DNA of 64,000 nucleotides from Prochlorococcus sp. AG-363-P08 (GCA_003278195.1 QCGE01000001.1:62001-126000), one strand, 5' to 3'. Counted from the first letter of the stretch, positions 47,205 through 58,201 are shown. The notes: generated from the sequence alone by a model not told the origin. A program made the numbers and translations.

Positions 47205-49727
47205 ATGAGCGAGTCCAAGCCCCTTGACCTGCGTCTTCCAACTCCAGGTTGCTATGCAGACCCAGAACGCGCAGGCATTGATGTAGATGCCGTCTTTGAT
47301 GGCATGACTGAACATCTCTTCTTTACTCTTGGAAAACTTGCTCCAACCGCTAGCCTCCACGACCTCTATATGGCATTGAGCTATGCCGTAAGAGATCGCT
47401 TAATGACCAGATATCTCGCAAGTCTTGAATCTATTCGCGCTAAACCTCATAAAACAGTTTCATATCTCTCTGCTGAATTTCTTATTGGTCCCCAACTAAA
47501 CAACAACCTTTTAAATCTGGGTATCCAAAAAGAAGCTGAAGCAGCTCTTCGCAGGTTTGGTATTGAATCCCTTAGTCATATTTTAGAAGTAGAAGAAGAG
47601 CCAGGTCTAGGAAATGGTGGCTTAGGGCGATTAGCAGCCTGCTACATGGAGTCACTTGCAACACTCCAAGTACCAGCAATTGGTTATGGAATTCGATATG
47701 AGTTTGGCATCTTTAATCAAGTAATTCGTGATGGCTGGCAAGTAGAAGTTACTGATAAATGGCTAAAAGGTGGATGGCCTTGGGAATTACCCCAACCAGA
47801 TGAAGCATGCTTAGTTGGTTTTGGAGGACATACTGAAAACTACATCGATGAAAAAGGAAGCTATCGCTCTCGATGGATTCCATCAGAGCATGCGATTGGT
47901 GTGCCACATGATGTCCCAATACTGGGATATCGAGTTAATAGCTGCAACCGACTAAGACTATGGAGAGCAGATGCAACTGAAAGTTTTGATTTCTATGCGT
48001 TTAATATCGGAGATTATTATGGAGCAGTCGAAGAAAAAGTTGGTTCAGAAACTCTTTCAAAAGTACTGTATCCAAATGATGGAACTGATGAAGGCAGAAG
48101 ACTAAGACTAAAGCAACAACATTTCTTTGTTAGTTGCTCTCTTCAAGACATGCTAAAAAGCCTAGAAAAAAGATCTATCCCCTTAGAAGAGTTTTCAAAT
48201 CACTGGACAGTTCAGCTCAATGACACTCATCCTGCAATTGCTGTCGCTGAATTAATGAGGCTATTAATTGACAACTACCACTTTGACTGGGATAAAGCAT
48301 GGGAAATAACCTCAAAATCAGTTTCATATACAAATCACACACTTCTACCAGAGGCCCTAGAGAAATGGGATCTGGACCTTTTCAGAAGTTTGCTACCTAG
48401 ACATCTAGAACTGATTTACGAAATCAATCAAAGATTTCTTCAAAAAGTCCGCTTAAGGTATCCAGGAAATGATTCGATTCTTAGGCAATTATCAATCATT
48501 GACGAAGATGGTGGCAAGGCAATTCGTATGGCTCACTTAGCAACAATAGGTGCCAAAAATGTAAATGGTGTAGCAGCTCTTCATTCAAATCTGATCAAAC
48601 GGCAGCTCCTGCCAGAATTCGCTAAATTATGGCCTGAAAAATTTACTAATGTCACAAATGGTGTTACTCCACGTCGTTGGGTTGCACTCTCAAATCCAGC
48701 ACTTTCCTCACTTTTAGATAAAGAGCTAGGCCCAGAATGGATTACAAACATGGAATTACTAAATGATCTTGAGAAAAAGAAAAATGACATTTCATTCCTT
48801 GAGAAATTTGGTGAAACAAAATTAATAGGAAAAAGGAAGTTAGCTGGATATATACACAGACAAACAGGAGTTTTAGTAGACCCTTCTAGTATGTTTGATG
48901 TACAAGTTAAAAGAATTCACCAATACAAAAGACAACACCTAAATGCTCTTCAAATTATTGCCCAATATCTACGTATTAAGAATGGCAAGTCCAGAGGGAT
49001 GGCTCCAAGGACAGTAATTTTTGGAGGTAAAGCTGCTCCTGGCTATTACATGGCAAAACTAATAATCAGGTTTATCAATGGTATTGCTGAAACCATCAAT
49101 GCTGATCCAGATATGGATGGACTTCTCCGAGTAATATTTCTTCCTGATTACAATGTAAAACTTGGAGAACAAGTTTATCCGGCATCCGATCTATCCGAAC
49201 AAATTTCCACCGCAGGTAAAGAAGCATCTGGCACTGGAAATATGAAATTTGCTATGAATGGAGCACTTACAATTGGTACTCTTGATGGTGCAAATATTGA
49301 GATACGTGATTTAGTTGGAGCAGAAAATTTCTTCTTATTTGGTAAAACCGAATCTGAAATAATGGAGCTGCGGAATGGAGGATATGAGCCACAACAGTAT
49401 ATTAATTCTTTACCAGAGCTTGCTGAAGCACTCAAACTGATTGAGGTGGGACATTTCAGCAATGGAGATGCAGATCTTTTCCGACCAATACTCGACAACC
49501 TTAAAGGAACAGATCCCTTCTTCGTTATGGCAGATTTTGAAGATTATTTAAGAGCACAAGATAGTGTAAGTAGGGCTTGGACCGACCGCGAAGAATGGAA
49601 CCGGATGTCCCTGCTCAATACAGCAAGATCAGGCTTCTTTTCTTCAGATAGATCCATTCGAGAATATTGCAAAAGAATATGGAAAGTTGACCCTCTTCCT
49701 GTAGAAATAACTTGTGATGTGCGCTAA
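47205..49727 (+). CDS. glgP: Glycogen phosphorylase
   Basis: 840 aa from ATG 47205 (MSESKPLDLRLP); the track's TTG at 47190 adds five residues. KTVSYLSAEFLIGPQL, GLGNGGLGRLAACYMESLATL, GIRYEFGIFNQ, WTVQLNDTHPAIAVAELMR and EASGTGNMKFAMNGALTIGTLDGANIEI (PLP-lysine region) are diagnostic. It releases glucose-1-phosphate from glycogen in the dark. The 288 bp gap before it shows no clear operator. It has no fusion or truncation. Confidence 0.98.
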   Translation: MSESKPLDLRLPTPGCYADPERAGIDVDAVFDGMTEHLFFTLGKLAPTASLHDLYMALSYAVRDRLMTRYLASLESIRAKPHKTVSYLSAEFLIGPQLNNNLLNLGIQKEAEAALRRFGIESLSHILEVEEEPGLGNGGLGRLAACYMESLATLQVPAIGYGIRYEFGIFNQVIRDGWQVEVTDKWLKGGWPWELPQPDEACLVGFGGHTENYIDEKGSYRSRWIPSEHAIGVPHDVPILGYRVNSCNRLRLWRADATESFDFYAFNIGDYYGAVEEKVGSETLSKVLYPNDGTDEGRRLRLKQQHFFVSCSLQDMLKSLEKRSIPLEEFSNHWTVQLNDTHPAIAVAELMRLLIDNYHFDWDKAWEITSKSVSYTNHTLLPEALEKWDLDLFRSLLPRHLELIYEINQRFLQKVRLRYPGNDSILRQLSIIDEDGGKAIRMAHLATIGAKNVNGVAALHSNLIKRQLLPEFAKLWPEKFTNVTNGVTPRRWVALSNPALSSLLDKELGPEWITNMELLNDLEKKKNDISFLEKFGETKLIGKRKLAGYIHRQTGVLVDPSSMFDVQVKRIHQYKRQHLNALQIIAQYLRIKNGKSRGMAPRTVIFGGKAAPGYYMAKLIIRFINGIAETINADPDMDGLLRVIFLPDYNVKLGEQVYPASDLSEQISTAGKEASGTGNMKFAMNGALTIGTLDGANIEIRDLVGAENFFLFGKTESEIMELRNGGYEPQQYINSLPELAEALKLIEVGHFSNGDADLFRPILDNLKGTDPFFVMADFEDYLRAQDSVSRAWTDREEWNRMSLLNTARSGFFSSDRSIREYCKRIWKVDPLPVEITCDVR

Positions 49728-49751
49728 TTAAGAGGTAAAAAAAGTTTTATT

Positions 49752-50219
49752 TTATTGATTTCTATCAGGTAAATCAGGAGTTTGGTGCAGCAGTCGATTT
49801 AAACGTAACCTATCCAAATTCAAAGGATCAGGAGCTAGTTCACCAGCTAATTCACGAAATTTTTGCTCTACTGACTCAGGCATCTTCACATCAAATATTC
49901 TCTCCATTAGCACTTCTATTGAGAACAAATGAGCATTAATGTTTTCTAAATCAGCTATAGCTTGCTGAAGAGTATCCGGAACTTCTTCGGAGATAGAAGT
50001 TTGATCAGAACAAGCTTCGTTTGAAGGTTCAGAGTTATGCCTAGAAGCATCCTGCTTCTGTAGATCCTCTAGAACTCTTCCCGCAAGAGTTCTAAATGAC
50101 TGCAATGCAGCCCAATTAAGTTCTTGCTGATGACGCAAAGTAGGAAATTCACGAATCAAACGATCGTGCTCCCTATAAAACCTTTGACAGTCATTACATT
50201 GACAGGGCTCTTCAGGCAC
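49752..50219 (-). CDS. Conserved picocyanobacterial hypothetical protein with N-terminal Cys cluster
   Basis: 155 aa. The N-terminus PEEPCQCNDCQRFYREHDRLIREFPTLRHQQELNW has C-x-C-x-x-C, which may bind metal; the rest is helical (FRTLAGRVLEDLQKQ; DTLQQAIADLENINAHLFSIEVLMERIFDVKMPESVEQKFRELAGE) with an acidic linker. The last part LDRLRLNRLLHQTPDLP is basic. No membrane segment or enzyme motif. It lies downstream of a related-looking small gene on the same strand (36 bp gap). Confidence 0.6.
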   Translation of the reverse strand: MPEEPCQCNDCQRFYREHDRLIREFPTLRHQQELNWAALQSFRTLAGRVLEDLQKQDASRHNSEPSNEACSDQTSISEEVPDTLQQAIADLENINAHLFSIEVLMERIFDVKMPESVEQKFRELAGELAPDPLNLDRLRLNRLLHQTPDLPDRNQ

Positions 50220-50255
50220 AGGAGTCCCTACAGCTAACTCCTATCATGCCATCCG

Positions 50256-50585
50256 CTATGCCGCGATGGATGAATCACCAGACTGTTCATCCTCTCCACC
50301 TTCTGTTTCAAGGCAATCAGGCAAAGGAATTTCAATAGTCGTTACAACTTGAATGACATCACGAAGTCGCATTGAGTCAGCAAACCAACCCATAGCTTGT
50401 TCCGTGTCACCGCGCCGCTCGGCATCAGTGGCCTGATCCTCATGAGCCTCTGCTAGAAGGGCTAACCAACAAAGACATCTAGCCTGGACAACAGACAAGT
50501 CCAAGTCAGTAGGTTGAGAATTAGCAATGTTCTCGCTTTCCTGTTGGACAAGGAGCCGTAGTCGTAAATCGTGAAGCTGTGTCAT
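50256..50585 (-). CDS. Small conserved hypothetical protein
   Basis: 109 aa, acidic. TQLHDLRLRLLVQQESENIANSQPTDLDLSVVQARCLCWLALLAEAHEDQATDAERRGDTEQAMGWFADSMRLRDVIQVVTTIEIPLP looks like two helices of a TPR-like hairpin followed by an acidic tail (ETEGGEDEQSGDSS). No catalytic motif. Lies upstream of the Cys-cluster gene on the same strand. Function unknown; its regular reading frame and composition speak for a real gene. Confidence 0.6.
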   Translation of the reverse strand: MTQLHDLRLRLLVQQESENIANSQPTDLDLSVVQARCLCWLALLAEAHEDQATDAERRGDTEQAMGWFADSMRLRDVIQVVTTIEIPLPDCLETEGGEDEQSGDSSIAA

Positions 50586-50684
50586 AGAGACTGTTTCACC
50601 GACCTAACGCTAGCGGCAGTGTAAAGATTGCCCAGCCCCCCACATTTAGTACCGACCACTACTAAGGAGAAAATCCAATATTCA

Positions 50685-50758
<74 letters not shown>

Positions 50759-50795
50759 ATTGAAAGAAATCAACCTCAAAGGGCATTATGGACGT

Positions 50796-51179
50796 TGAAA
50801 GCAGGAGAGGTGATCGCAATCAAATATTGCTGCTTCTTAACAGCAATATTTGATTGAGGAAAGTCCGGGCTCCCCGATGGCCAAGCTTGCTGGGTAACGC
50901 CCAGTGCGGGTGACCGTGAGGATAGTGCCACAGAAACACACCGCCGATGGCCTTAAAGGCACAGGCAAGGGTGCAAAGGTGCGGTAAGAGCGCACCAGCA
51001 GTATCGAGAGGTGCTGGCTCGGTAAACCCCGGCTGGGAGCAAGGCAAAGGAACGTAGGCTGGCCATCTACCTCGTTCCAAACAATGAGCCGCTAGAGGTT
51101 CTCGGCAACGAAAATCCCAGATAGATGATCACCCACCCCTAAAGGTGGTGAACAGAACCCGGCTTATGACCTGCTTTCA
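50796..51179 (+). ncRNA. rnpB: RNase P RNA
   Basis: The conserved core GAGGAAAGTCCGGGCTCC lies near the 5' end, with TAACGCCCAGTGCGGGTGACCGTGAGGATAGTGCCACAGAAACACACCGCC and the 3' core CAGAACCCGGCTTATGACCTGC. The ends pair over 10 bp (TGAAAGCAGG with CCTGCTTTCA), setting the approximate limits and a length near 384 nt, normal for cyanobacterial type A RNA. The stem CAATCAAATATTGCTG...CAGCAATATTTGATTG (P3-like) is perfect. Divergent tRNA-Arg lies 37 bp upstream and rnc follows 68 bp downstream. It is the ribozyme that matures tRNA 5' ends. Confidence 0.96.
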
Positions 51180-51247
51180 CCAAACTCAAAAAAATCAATA
51201 ATTTAGATAGATTGCCTACAAATTCAACACATAACACTCAAGACATC

Positions 51248-52024
51248 ATGCAAGATATAGGCAACAAAAATTTATCTGCCAAGCGATTTAAACAACTAAA
51301 AGAACTACTAGTCAAATTAAAAGCTGATAAGCCTTCAAGTAATAAATCTGAGAATCTAAAAACTCAAGATATCTCTATTATTGATGAAGCTCTTACCCAC
51401 ACATCAGCAAATCTCACACAAAACCATGAGAGACTAGAGTTTCTAGGCGATGCAGTACTTCGCCTGGTTGCATCTGAATTTATTGACCGTCACTATCCAA
51501 GCATGAAAGTTGGGGAAAGGTCTGCCCTTAGAGCACATCTCGTAAGTGACAAATGGTTAACAACAATAGGAGAAAAAATTAAAGTAGAAAAAATATTAAT
51601 AGTAGGCAAAAATGCAATTGGTGACAGGCATGGAGCTGCAACATTAAAAGCTGAAGCGACGGAGGCATTGATTGGAGCAATATATGAATATTGGAATGAT
51701 CTAGAGCCAATCCACACTTGGTTAACACCTGAATGGATAAAAGAAAGCAAATCTTTCTTGTCTAACCCTGAACAATACAATTACAAATCTGCACTACAAG
51801 AGTATTGCCAGGGACAATCTATGGACATACCTAAATATAAAAGTGAGGAGAAAAATTTTGAGCATGGCAATGCTCATCGATTCTTTTGTAGAGTTTATCT
51901 TATGCACACATTATATGGAGAAGGTTGGGGAGCATCTAGGCGCGAGTCAGAACAAAATGCTGCTCAAAAAGCCTTTAAAAAATTAAAAGAAAAATCTGTT
52001 CATAATGAATCTAAAAAATATTAA
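51248..52024 (+). CDS. rnc: Ribonuclease III
   Basis: 258 aa from ATG 51248 (MQDIGNKNLS), or 270 aa from TTG 51212; neither start is clearly better. IIDEALTHTSANLTQNHERLEFLGDAVLRLVASEFI (signature HERLEFLGDAVL with the metal-binding residues), LKAEATEALIGAIYEYW, and a C-terminal dsRBD (YNYKSALQEYCQGQSMDIPKYKSEEKN...RRESEQNAAQKAFKKL). It cuts double-stranded RNA, including rRNA precursors. Placement just after rnpB groups two RNA-processing genes. Confidence 0.96.
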   Translation: MQDIGNKNLSAKRFKQLKELLVKLKADKPSSNKSENLKTQDISIIDEALTHTSANLTQNHERLEFLGDAVLRLVASEFIDRHYPSMKVGERSALRAHLVSDKWLTTIGEKIKVEKILIVGKNAIGDRHGAATLKAEATEALIGAIYEYWNDLEPIHTWLTPEWIKESKSFLSNPEQYNYKSALQEYCQGQSMDIPKYKSEEKNFEHGNAHRFFCRVYLMHTLYGEGWGASRRESEQNAAQKAFKKLKEKSVHNESKKY

Positions 52025-52042
52025 ATATTCAGTTTTTGGCTT

Positions 52043-52228
52043 TCAGGCAACTTCTAAATCCTCAAGAGGAATTGTAACTAATTTATCCCAATTTCCACCC
52101 TCAAAAAGTACTGCTGCCCTCTCATCACTAATCCTTTGGACAAACCCCTTATAACCGTTATATATAGAGGTCAGGTCATTCACCACAACCGTTGCACCAG
52201 GCAAGATTGGAGAGGTGGTATTTCCCAT
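52043..52228 (-). CDS. ndhS: NAD(P)H dehydrogenase-like complex subunit NdhS
   Basis: 61 aa SH3-like small protein. ILPGATVVVNDLTSIYNGYKGFVQRISDERAAVLFEGGNWDKLVTIPLEDLEV matches NdhS (CRR31-type), with the conserved VLFEGGNWDKLVT. NdhS provides the ferredoxin-binding site of the photosynthetic NDH-1 complex used in cyclic electron flow. Start ATG 52228. It is divergent from rimM by 53 bp and convergent with rnc. Confidence 0.88.
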   Translation of the reverse strand: MGNTTSPILPGATVVVNDLTSIYNGYKGFVQRISDERAAVLFEGGNWDKLVTIPLEDLEVA

Positions 52229-52281
52229 GAAATCAATTTCAAAGCTTCGTTAATGCATTATCCACTGAATTGGAAAGAAAA

Positions 52282-52812
52282 ATGACTGAATCTCAAGACT
52301 GGCTAACAGTTGGAAAAATTGTTGCTGCACAAGGCTTAAAAGGGGAACTACGAGTAAACCCAAGCAGCGATTTCCCAGAAAGATTTACCGAGCCTGGACT
52401 TCGTTGGATAAAAAAAGGTAAAGAGACTATTAAAAAAATTCAATTAATTTCCGGCCGGCATATACCAGGAAAATCTCTTTTTGTAATTAAATTGGAAGGA
52501 ATTAATAATCGTAACGCTGCTGAATCTCTAATTGGCAACGAGCTTTTAGTCCCTTCAAGTAGTCGTCCAGAACTGCCTGAAAATGAATTTCATCTATTGG
52601 ATTTAATAGGTCTTCAAGTACGTCTAGAGCCGCTTGAGTACCCAGTCGGAGAAGTAATAGGTCTTGAAAGTGCAGGCAATGACCTTTTAGAAATTCAATT
52701 AAAAGAAGGTAAAAAAGTGTTGGTCCCCTTTGTTGAAGAAATAGTGCCAAAAGTGAAGATCAATGAAGGTTGGCTAGAGATAACCCCCCCTCCAGGCTTA
52801 CTTGATCTTTAA
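52282..52812 (+). CDS. rimM: 16S rRNA processing protein RimM
   Basis: 176 aa from ATG 52282 ([12 protein letters not shown]); the track start is a TTG four residues earlier. [29 protein letters not shown] is the N-terminal RimM motif; [36 protein letters not shown] and [33 protein letters not shown] form the PRC-barrel. It binds S19 in 30S maturation. manC begins 63 bp downstream on the same strand. Confidence 0.95.
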   Translation: MTESQDWLTVGKIVAAQGLKGELRVNPSSDFPERFTEPGLRWIKKGKETIKKIQLISGRHIPGKSLFVIKLEGINNRNAAESLIGNELLVPSSSRPELPENEFHLLDLIGLQVRLEPLEYPVGEVIGLESAGNDLLEIQLKEGKKVLVPFVEEIVPKVKINEGWLEITPPPGLLDL

Positions 52813-52875
52813 AGACATCGACAAATACAAGTCCTTTGCGCGATTCTTAAGGAACAAATCACTTCAAATAAAGTA

Positions 52876-54330
52876 GTGGAACCTAGACCTCTAATCCCTG
52901 TAATCCTTTCTGGTGGATCAGGAACACGGCTTTGGCCCCTTTCCAGAGCAAGCTATCCAAAACAATACTGGGCATTAGGTGAGTCGACTAATAAAACCCT
53001 TCTTCAACAAACTCAAGAAAGACTGCATGGTCTTGAGGGATTGTCTGAACCTTTATTGATTTGCCACGAAGATCATCGATTCATAGTTGCAGAGCAAATG
53101 CGGCAATTAAACATCTCACCGAGAACCATACTTTTAGAGCCAATTGGTCGCAATACAGCTCCCGCAATAGCAGTAGCTGCACTTCAAGCAACTGAACGAG
53201 GAGAAGATCCCCTTCTTCTAGTTTTATCAGCTGATCATCTGATACAAAATGCCTCTGAATTCCGTAAAACAATCACAGCTGGTCGAAATGCTGCAGAGGA
53301 AGGGAGGTTAGTAACTTTTGGAATTATCCCAACACGTCCTGAAACTGGATATGGGTATATAGAAGTTGAGAAACCACTAATCAATCACAAATCAAAAGGA
53401 TTGCCAATTTTGAGGTTTGTAGAAAAGCCCAACAAGATAACAGCAGAAAAATTTCTTGTTGAAGGCCGTTTTACTTGGAATAGCGGCATATTTCTCTTTA
53501 AAGCAAGTGCAATATTGAGCGAATTAGAGCGACTTGCTCCAGAAATTGTTAGCTGCTGTAGAGCATCACTAGAAAATGAAATGCCAGATATGGAATTTTT
53601 AAGACTTGAAAGAGAAGCTTTTGCTAATTGCCCAAATGTGGCTATCGACGTAGCTGTTATGGAAAAAACCAATTTAGGAACAGTACTACCACTAGATGCT
53701 GGATGGAGTGATGTGGGTAGTTGGGGTGCACTTTGGGATACTGCCAAAAAAGATAACGATGGCAACGTATTAAGAGGTCGCGTTATTACAGAAAAGAGTG
53801 AGAATTGTTATCTCCGCAGCGAGCATAGGCTTGTAGTTGGACTTGGAATTAAAAATCTTGTAGTTGTTGAAACTGATGATGCAATTCTGGTCACCAACCG
53901 AGAACAATCACAAGAAGTGAAAACTATTGTTAATCAACTTGAAAGCGATGGAAGTCCCGAAGGAAAAGCACATAGAAAAATATATAGGCCATGGGGTTAT
54001 TACACTAGTGTGGTAGAAGATAATCGCTGGCAAGTTAAAAGGATTGTGGTCAAGCCAGGAGAAAGCCTTTCTCTACAAATGCACCATCATCGTGCAGAAC
54101 ATTGGATCGTCGTCAAAGGTACGGCTCTAGTAGAACGTGATGGTGCTAAACAGTTGTTAGGGGAAAACGAAAGTACTTATATCCCGCTTGGTTGCAAGCA
54201 TAGATTAACAAATCCAGGCAAAATGCCAATGGAGCTAATAGAAGTTCAAAGTGGTGCGTATTTAGGTGAAGATGACATTATACGTTTTGAAGATAGGTAC
54301 AAAAGACTAAACAAAATAAAGCTTGCTTAG
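52876..54330 (+). CDS. manC: Mannose-1-phosphate guanylyltransferase (with mannose-6-phosphate isomerase domain)
   Basis: 484 aa from GTG 52876. Nucleotidyltransferase motif VILSGGSGTRLWPLSRASYPKQYWAL, then LLLVLSADHLI, FVEKPN, WNSGIFLFKA; a C-terminal cupin HRPWGYYTSVVEDNRWQVKRIVVKPGESLSLQMHHHRAEHWIVVKGTALVERD (isomerase type II). It makes GDP-mannose and possibly fructose-6-phosphate to mannose-6-phosphate, for surface glycans. It could donate mannose units for a lipid-linked sugar system such as the GtrB one here (inference). Convergent with glmS, 1 bp between the stops. Confidence 0.95.
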   Translation: MEPRPLIPVILSGGSGTRLWPLSRASYPKQYWALGESTNKTLLQQTQERLHGLEGLSEPLLICHEDHRFIVAEQMRQLNISPRTILLEPIGRNTAPAIAVAALQATERGEDPLLLVLSADHLIQNASEFRKTITAGRNAAEEGRLVTFGIIPTRPETGYGYIEVEKPLINHKSKGLPILRFVEKPNKITAEKFLVEGRFTWNSGIFLFKASAILSELERLAPEIVSCCRASLENEMPDMEFLRLEREAFANCPNVAIDVAVMEKTNLGTVLPLDAGWSDVGSWGALWDTAKKDNDGNVLRGRVITEKSENCYLRSEHRLVVGLGIKNLVVVETDDAILVTNREQSQEVKTIVNQLESDGSPEGKAHRKIYRPWGYYTSVVEDNRWQVKRIVVKPGESLSLQMHHHRAEHWIVVKGTALVERDGAKQLLGENESTYIPLGCKHRLTNPGKMPMELIEVQSGAYLGEDDIIRFEDRYKRLNKIKLA

Positions 54331-54331
54331 A

Positions 54332-56236
54332 TTATTCAACAGTGACACTTTTTGCTAAGTTCCTAGGCTGATCAACATCAAGTCCTCTATGTGCTGCAAT
54401 ATGATAACTCAATAATTGCATAGGGATCACTGAGAATAATGGACTAATCCATTCACTAACTTTTGGCAAAGGAAGTAAAGAATCAAATATTTTCGTATCA
54501 GGTCCCTCAGGCGCAATTCCAATAAGCTGAGCATCCCTTGCCTTAGCTTCCTGAGCGTTACTTAATACCTTATCAAAGACAACTCCAGGCATCGCAATAG
54601 ATATAACAGGGACACTAGGGTCTAACAAAGCAATTGGACCATGCTTCATTTCTCCAGCTGGATATCCCTCAGCATGAATATAACTAATTTCCTTAAGTTT
54701 CAGCGCTCCTTCTAAAGCTATTGGATAGTTAATACCTCTTCCTAAAAAAATCACATCTTGAATATTTGCAAAATGAGGTGCTAATTCCTCAGAAATCTGG
54801 TCATGTTTTTTTACTAATAGTCGAAGTTGTCCCGGAACTGCTCGAAGCTCATTAGTAAGATTTAAAATCTCCTCCTGACTACGACTTTTACGACGTGCAG
54901 CAAACATTAATGCAAGGCCATAAAAGGCAAATAATTGTCCAAGAAATGTTTTTGTTGCTGCAACTCCAACCTCCATTCCAGCTCCTATGTCAAGAATATT
55001 TGGAACTTGTCTAGCCAAAGAACTTTCTGGGCGATTAGTGACTCCCAACTGACGCGATGCAAACGCAGGATCTCCATGCTCTGTTCTTCTAGTAGCTTCC
55101 ATCAAAAGAGCTGCCAATGTATCTGCTGTCTCACCTGACTGAGTAACACCAATTGTCAAAGTATTAGGCATTAAAGGAGGGGCTGCATACCTGAATTCAC
55201 TTGCATAGAAAACTGAAGTAGGAATTCCAGAAAACTGTTCAAGAAGATAAGCTCCAACCAATGCGGCATGTCGGCTAGTACCACAAGCAAGAATCTGAAC
55301 TCGCTCAATCCCTTGATAAAAAGAGTTATCAAATGGAAATGCAACTGGAGTATCAACAGAAAGTCCTTCAGGCAAATGCCTAGATACCCACAATTCAGCT
55401 ATTTCGGGCTGCTCATGAATCTCTTTAAGCATGTAATGCCGAAAATTACGCTTATCAGTTACATAATCTGAACCGCTTAATAGCGTTGGACTCCTCTGTT
55501 GTCTAATCCCTTGAGCGTCATACAACTCGATTCCAAGAGGAGTTAATAAAGCAACTTCGCCATCTTCCATCGGCAAAATAGTTCTTGTAAAGCCAGCAAG
55601 CGCAGGGGTATCACTTGCACAAAGAAATTCACCCTCTCCCAAGCCAATTAGCAAAGGTGCTTGCTTACGCGCCACTACTAAGGCCTCAGGAGTTTTAGAC
55701 CAAATAACCGCAATTGCATAAGCGCCTGTCAACTGAAGTGAAACTTTCTGAACAGCTGACAACAACATTGCGCCAGTTTTCACGCTGCTTTCTAATTCCA
55801 AACTTTTAAGCTCTCTCGCAATCAGATGAGGGATTACTTCTGTATCAGTTTCAGAATTAAAAACAACTCCTTCTGCTTCAAGCTCCTCTTTTAAGGACCG
55901 ATAATTCTCAATAATTCCATTCTGAACAACTGCTATTTCACTAGCAGTATCTCTATGAGGATGAGCATTTCGCTCTTCAGGCTTGCCATGAGTTGCCCAC
56001 CTCGTATGTCCAATCCCTAGAAAACCTTCGGCACCTCCCTTCTCAACAAGTGCTGCAAGATTTGCAAGCTTACCCTTAGCCCGCTGACAGGTCATCAAAC
56101 CAAAATCAGCGTTCTCCCTTGAGGCAACTGTTGCAAGACCCGCGGAATCATATCCTCGGTATTCAAGCTGCTTTAAGCCTCCAAGAAGCAAAGGAGCTGC
56201 TTCACGAGAGCCAATAACCGCAACGATTCCACACAT
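54332..56236 (-). CDS. glmS: Glutamine-fructose-6-phosphate aminotransferase (isomerising)
   Basis: 634 aa. MCGIVAVIGS places the catalytic Cys at residue 2; GHTRWATHGKPEERNAHPH, VVQNGIIENY and FNSETDTEVIPHLI are the class II glutaminase; two SIS domains follow (ACGTSRHAALVGAYLLE, GVTQSGETADTLAAL, ISYIHAEGYPAGEMKHGPIALL) and it ends DQPRNLAKSVTVE. It makes glucosamine-6-phosphate, the entry to UDP-GlcNAc and hence peptidoglycan and lipid-linked amino sugars. A strong GC hairpin lies directly upstream of the start codon. Confidence 0.98.
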   Translation of the reverse strand: MCGIVAVIGSREAAPLLLGGLKQLEYRGYDSAGLATVASRENADFGLMTCQRAKGKLANLAALVEKGGAEGFLGIGHTRWATHGKPEERNAHPHRDTASEIAVVQNGIIENYRSLKEELEAEGVVFNSETDTEVIPHLIARELKSLELESSVKTGAMLLSAVQKVSLQLTGAYAIAVIWSKTPEALVVARKQAPLLIGLGEGEFLCASDTPALAGFTRTILPMEDGEVALLTPLGIELYDAQGIRQQRSPTLLSGSDYVTDKRNFRHYMLKEIHEQPEIAELWVSRHLPEGLSVDTPVAFPFDNSFYQGIERVQILACGTSRHAALVGAYLLEQFSGIPTSVFYASEFRYAAPPLMPNTLTIGVTQSGETADTLAALLMEATRRTEHGDPAFASRQLGVTNRPESSLARQVPNILDIGAGMEVGVAATKTFLGQLFAFYGLALMFAARRKSRSQEEILNLTNELRAVPGQLRLLVKKHDQISEELAPHFANIQDVIFLGRGINYPIALEGALKLKEISYIHAEGYPAGEMKHGPIALLDPSVPVISIAMPGVVFDKVLSNAQEAKARDAQLIGIAPEGPDTKIFDSLLPLPKVSEWISPLFSVIPMQLLSYHIAAHRGLDVDQPRNLAKSVTVE

Positions 56237-56260
56237 ATAAAAGCCCGGCAGCGCCGGGCT
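56234..56260 (-). terminator. Intrinsic terminator-like hairpin after psaC, abutting glmS
   Basis: On the transcribed strand AGCCCGGC-GCT-GCCGGGCT (8 bp, GC-rich) is followed by TTTTATATG. It lies 58 bp after the psaC stop and is a good rho-independent terminator. Its 3' edge is 5 bp from the glmS ATG, so it occupies the place where a ribosome-binding site would sit. Confidence 0.75.
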
Positions 56261-56317
56261 GAACTTATGGGATCAGCCTATAAAAAGGCGTTCCCTTATC
56301 TGCACACTATAAAAAAA

Positions 56318-56944
<627 letters not shown>

Positions 56945-56953
56945 GGAGCACAA

Positions 56954-58201
56954 ATGGTGGAGGGTCTCCATCGCGTTGTGGTCACAGGCCTCGGTGCGAT
57001 AACGCCGATTGGGAATACTGTTCAGGCCTATCTGGATGGTCTTACCACTGGTTCTAACGGTGTAGCAGCAATTACTTTGTTTGATGCTGCTAATCATGCA
57101 TGTCGGTTTGGGGCTGAAGTAAAAAACTTCGACCCAACAGGCTTTCTTGAGCCTAAAGAATCAAAAAGATGGGATCGATTCTCAAAGTTTGGAGTTGTAG
57201 CAGCAAAACAAGCTGTTCTCGATTCAGGCCTCACTATCACTGAAAGCAACTCAGCACGCATCGGAGTCATCATTGGCTCCGGAGTAGGGGGATTACTAAC
57301 AATGGAGACACAAGCACATGTGCTTGCAGAAAGGGGACCTAATCGGGTTAGTCCTTTCACGGTTCCAATGATGATCCCCAATATGGCTACAGGACTTGCT
57401 GCTATTGCCCTCGGAGCAAAAGGTCCGAGTTCAGCCGTTTCAACAGCTTGTGCTGCTGGGTCCAATGCAATTGGAGACGCTTTTCGGTTACTTCAACTTG
57501 GGAAAGCAGATGCAATGATTTGCGGCGGGGCAGAAGCAAGCATTACTCCTCTTGGAGTAGCAGGGTTTTCTAGTGCAAAAGCACTTTCCTTCCGCAATGA
57601 TGATCCTTCTTCAGCTAGTAGACCTTTTGATGCTGACCGAGATGGTTTTGTAATTGGAGAAGGAGCAGGAGTTTTAGTACTCGAGAGACTAGAAAGTGCT
57701 AAATCCCGTGGAGCGACAATTCATGCTGAGATTGTTGGTTACGGAACCACTTGTGATGCCCACCACATCACATCTCCAACGCCTGGAGGAATAGGAGGTG
57801 CTGAAGCAATGCGACTTGCACTTCAAGACGGAAAACTAGCGACTGATTGCATTGACTACATCAATGCCCATGGAACTAGTACACCTGCAAATGACAGCAA
57901 TGAAACTGCCGCAATCAAAAATGTCTTTGGGGATCAAGCAAATGCAATCCCGATAAGTTCAACAAAATCAATGACTGGCCACCTACTTGGAGGTTCAGGG
58001 GGTATTGAAGCAGTGGCTTGTGTCCTTGCTCTTCAGCATGGAGTAGTTCCTCCTACCATCAACTACTCGAACCCTGATCCATCATGTGATCTGGATTACG
58101 TACCAAACACTGCTAGAGAATCCAATCTAAAAGTTGTACTCTCGAATTCCTTTGGATTTGGTGGTCACAATGTTTGCCTTGCTTTCAAACAGATGACCTG
58201 A
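56954..58201 (+). CDS. fabF: Beta-ketoacyl-ACP synthase II
   Basis: 415 aa. Catalytic Cys in [18 protein letters not shown], His in [15 protein letters not shown], His in [18 protein letters not shown], plus [10 protein letters not shown]. It elongates acyl-ACP (C16 to C18 and unsaturated chains). Start ATG 56954 is 9 bp after acpP, preceded by GAGGAG. tkt follows 64 bp later on the same strand. Confidence 0.98.
   Translation: MVEGLHRVVVTGLGAITPIGNTVQAYLDGLTTGSNGVAAITLFDAANHACRFGAEVKNFDPTGFLEPKESKRWDRFSKFGVVAAKQAVLDSGLTITESNSARIGVIIGSGVGGLLTMETQAHVLAERGPNRVSPFTVPMMIPNMATGLAAIALGAKGPSSAVSTACAAGSNAIGDAFRLLQLGKADAMICGGAEASITPLGVAGFSSAKALSFRNDDPSSASRPFDADRDGFVIGEGAGVLVLERLESAKSRGATIHAEIVGYGTTCDAHHITSPTPGGIGGAEAMRLALQDGKLATDCIDYINAHGTSTPANDSNETAAIKNVFGDQANAIPISSTKSMTGHLLGGSGGIEAVACVLALQHGVVPPTINYSNPDPSCDLDYVPNTARESNLKVVLSNSFGFGGHNVCLAFKQMT

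Noticed and set aside
50820-51080. 86-aa minus-strand ORF
   Set aside because: It lies wholly antisense to RNase P RNA.
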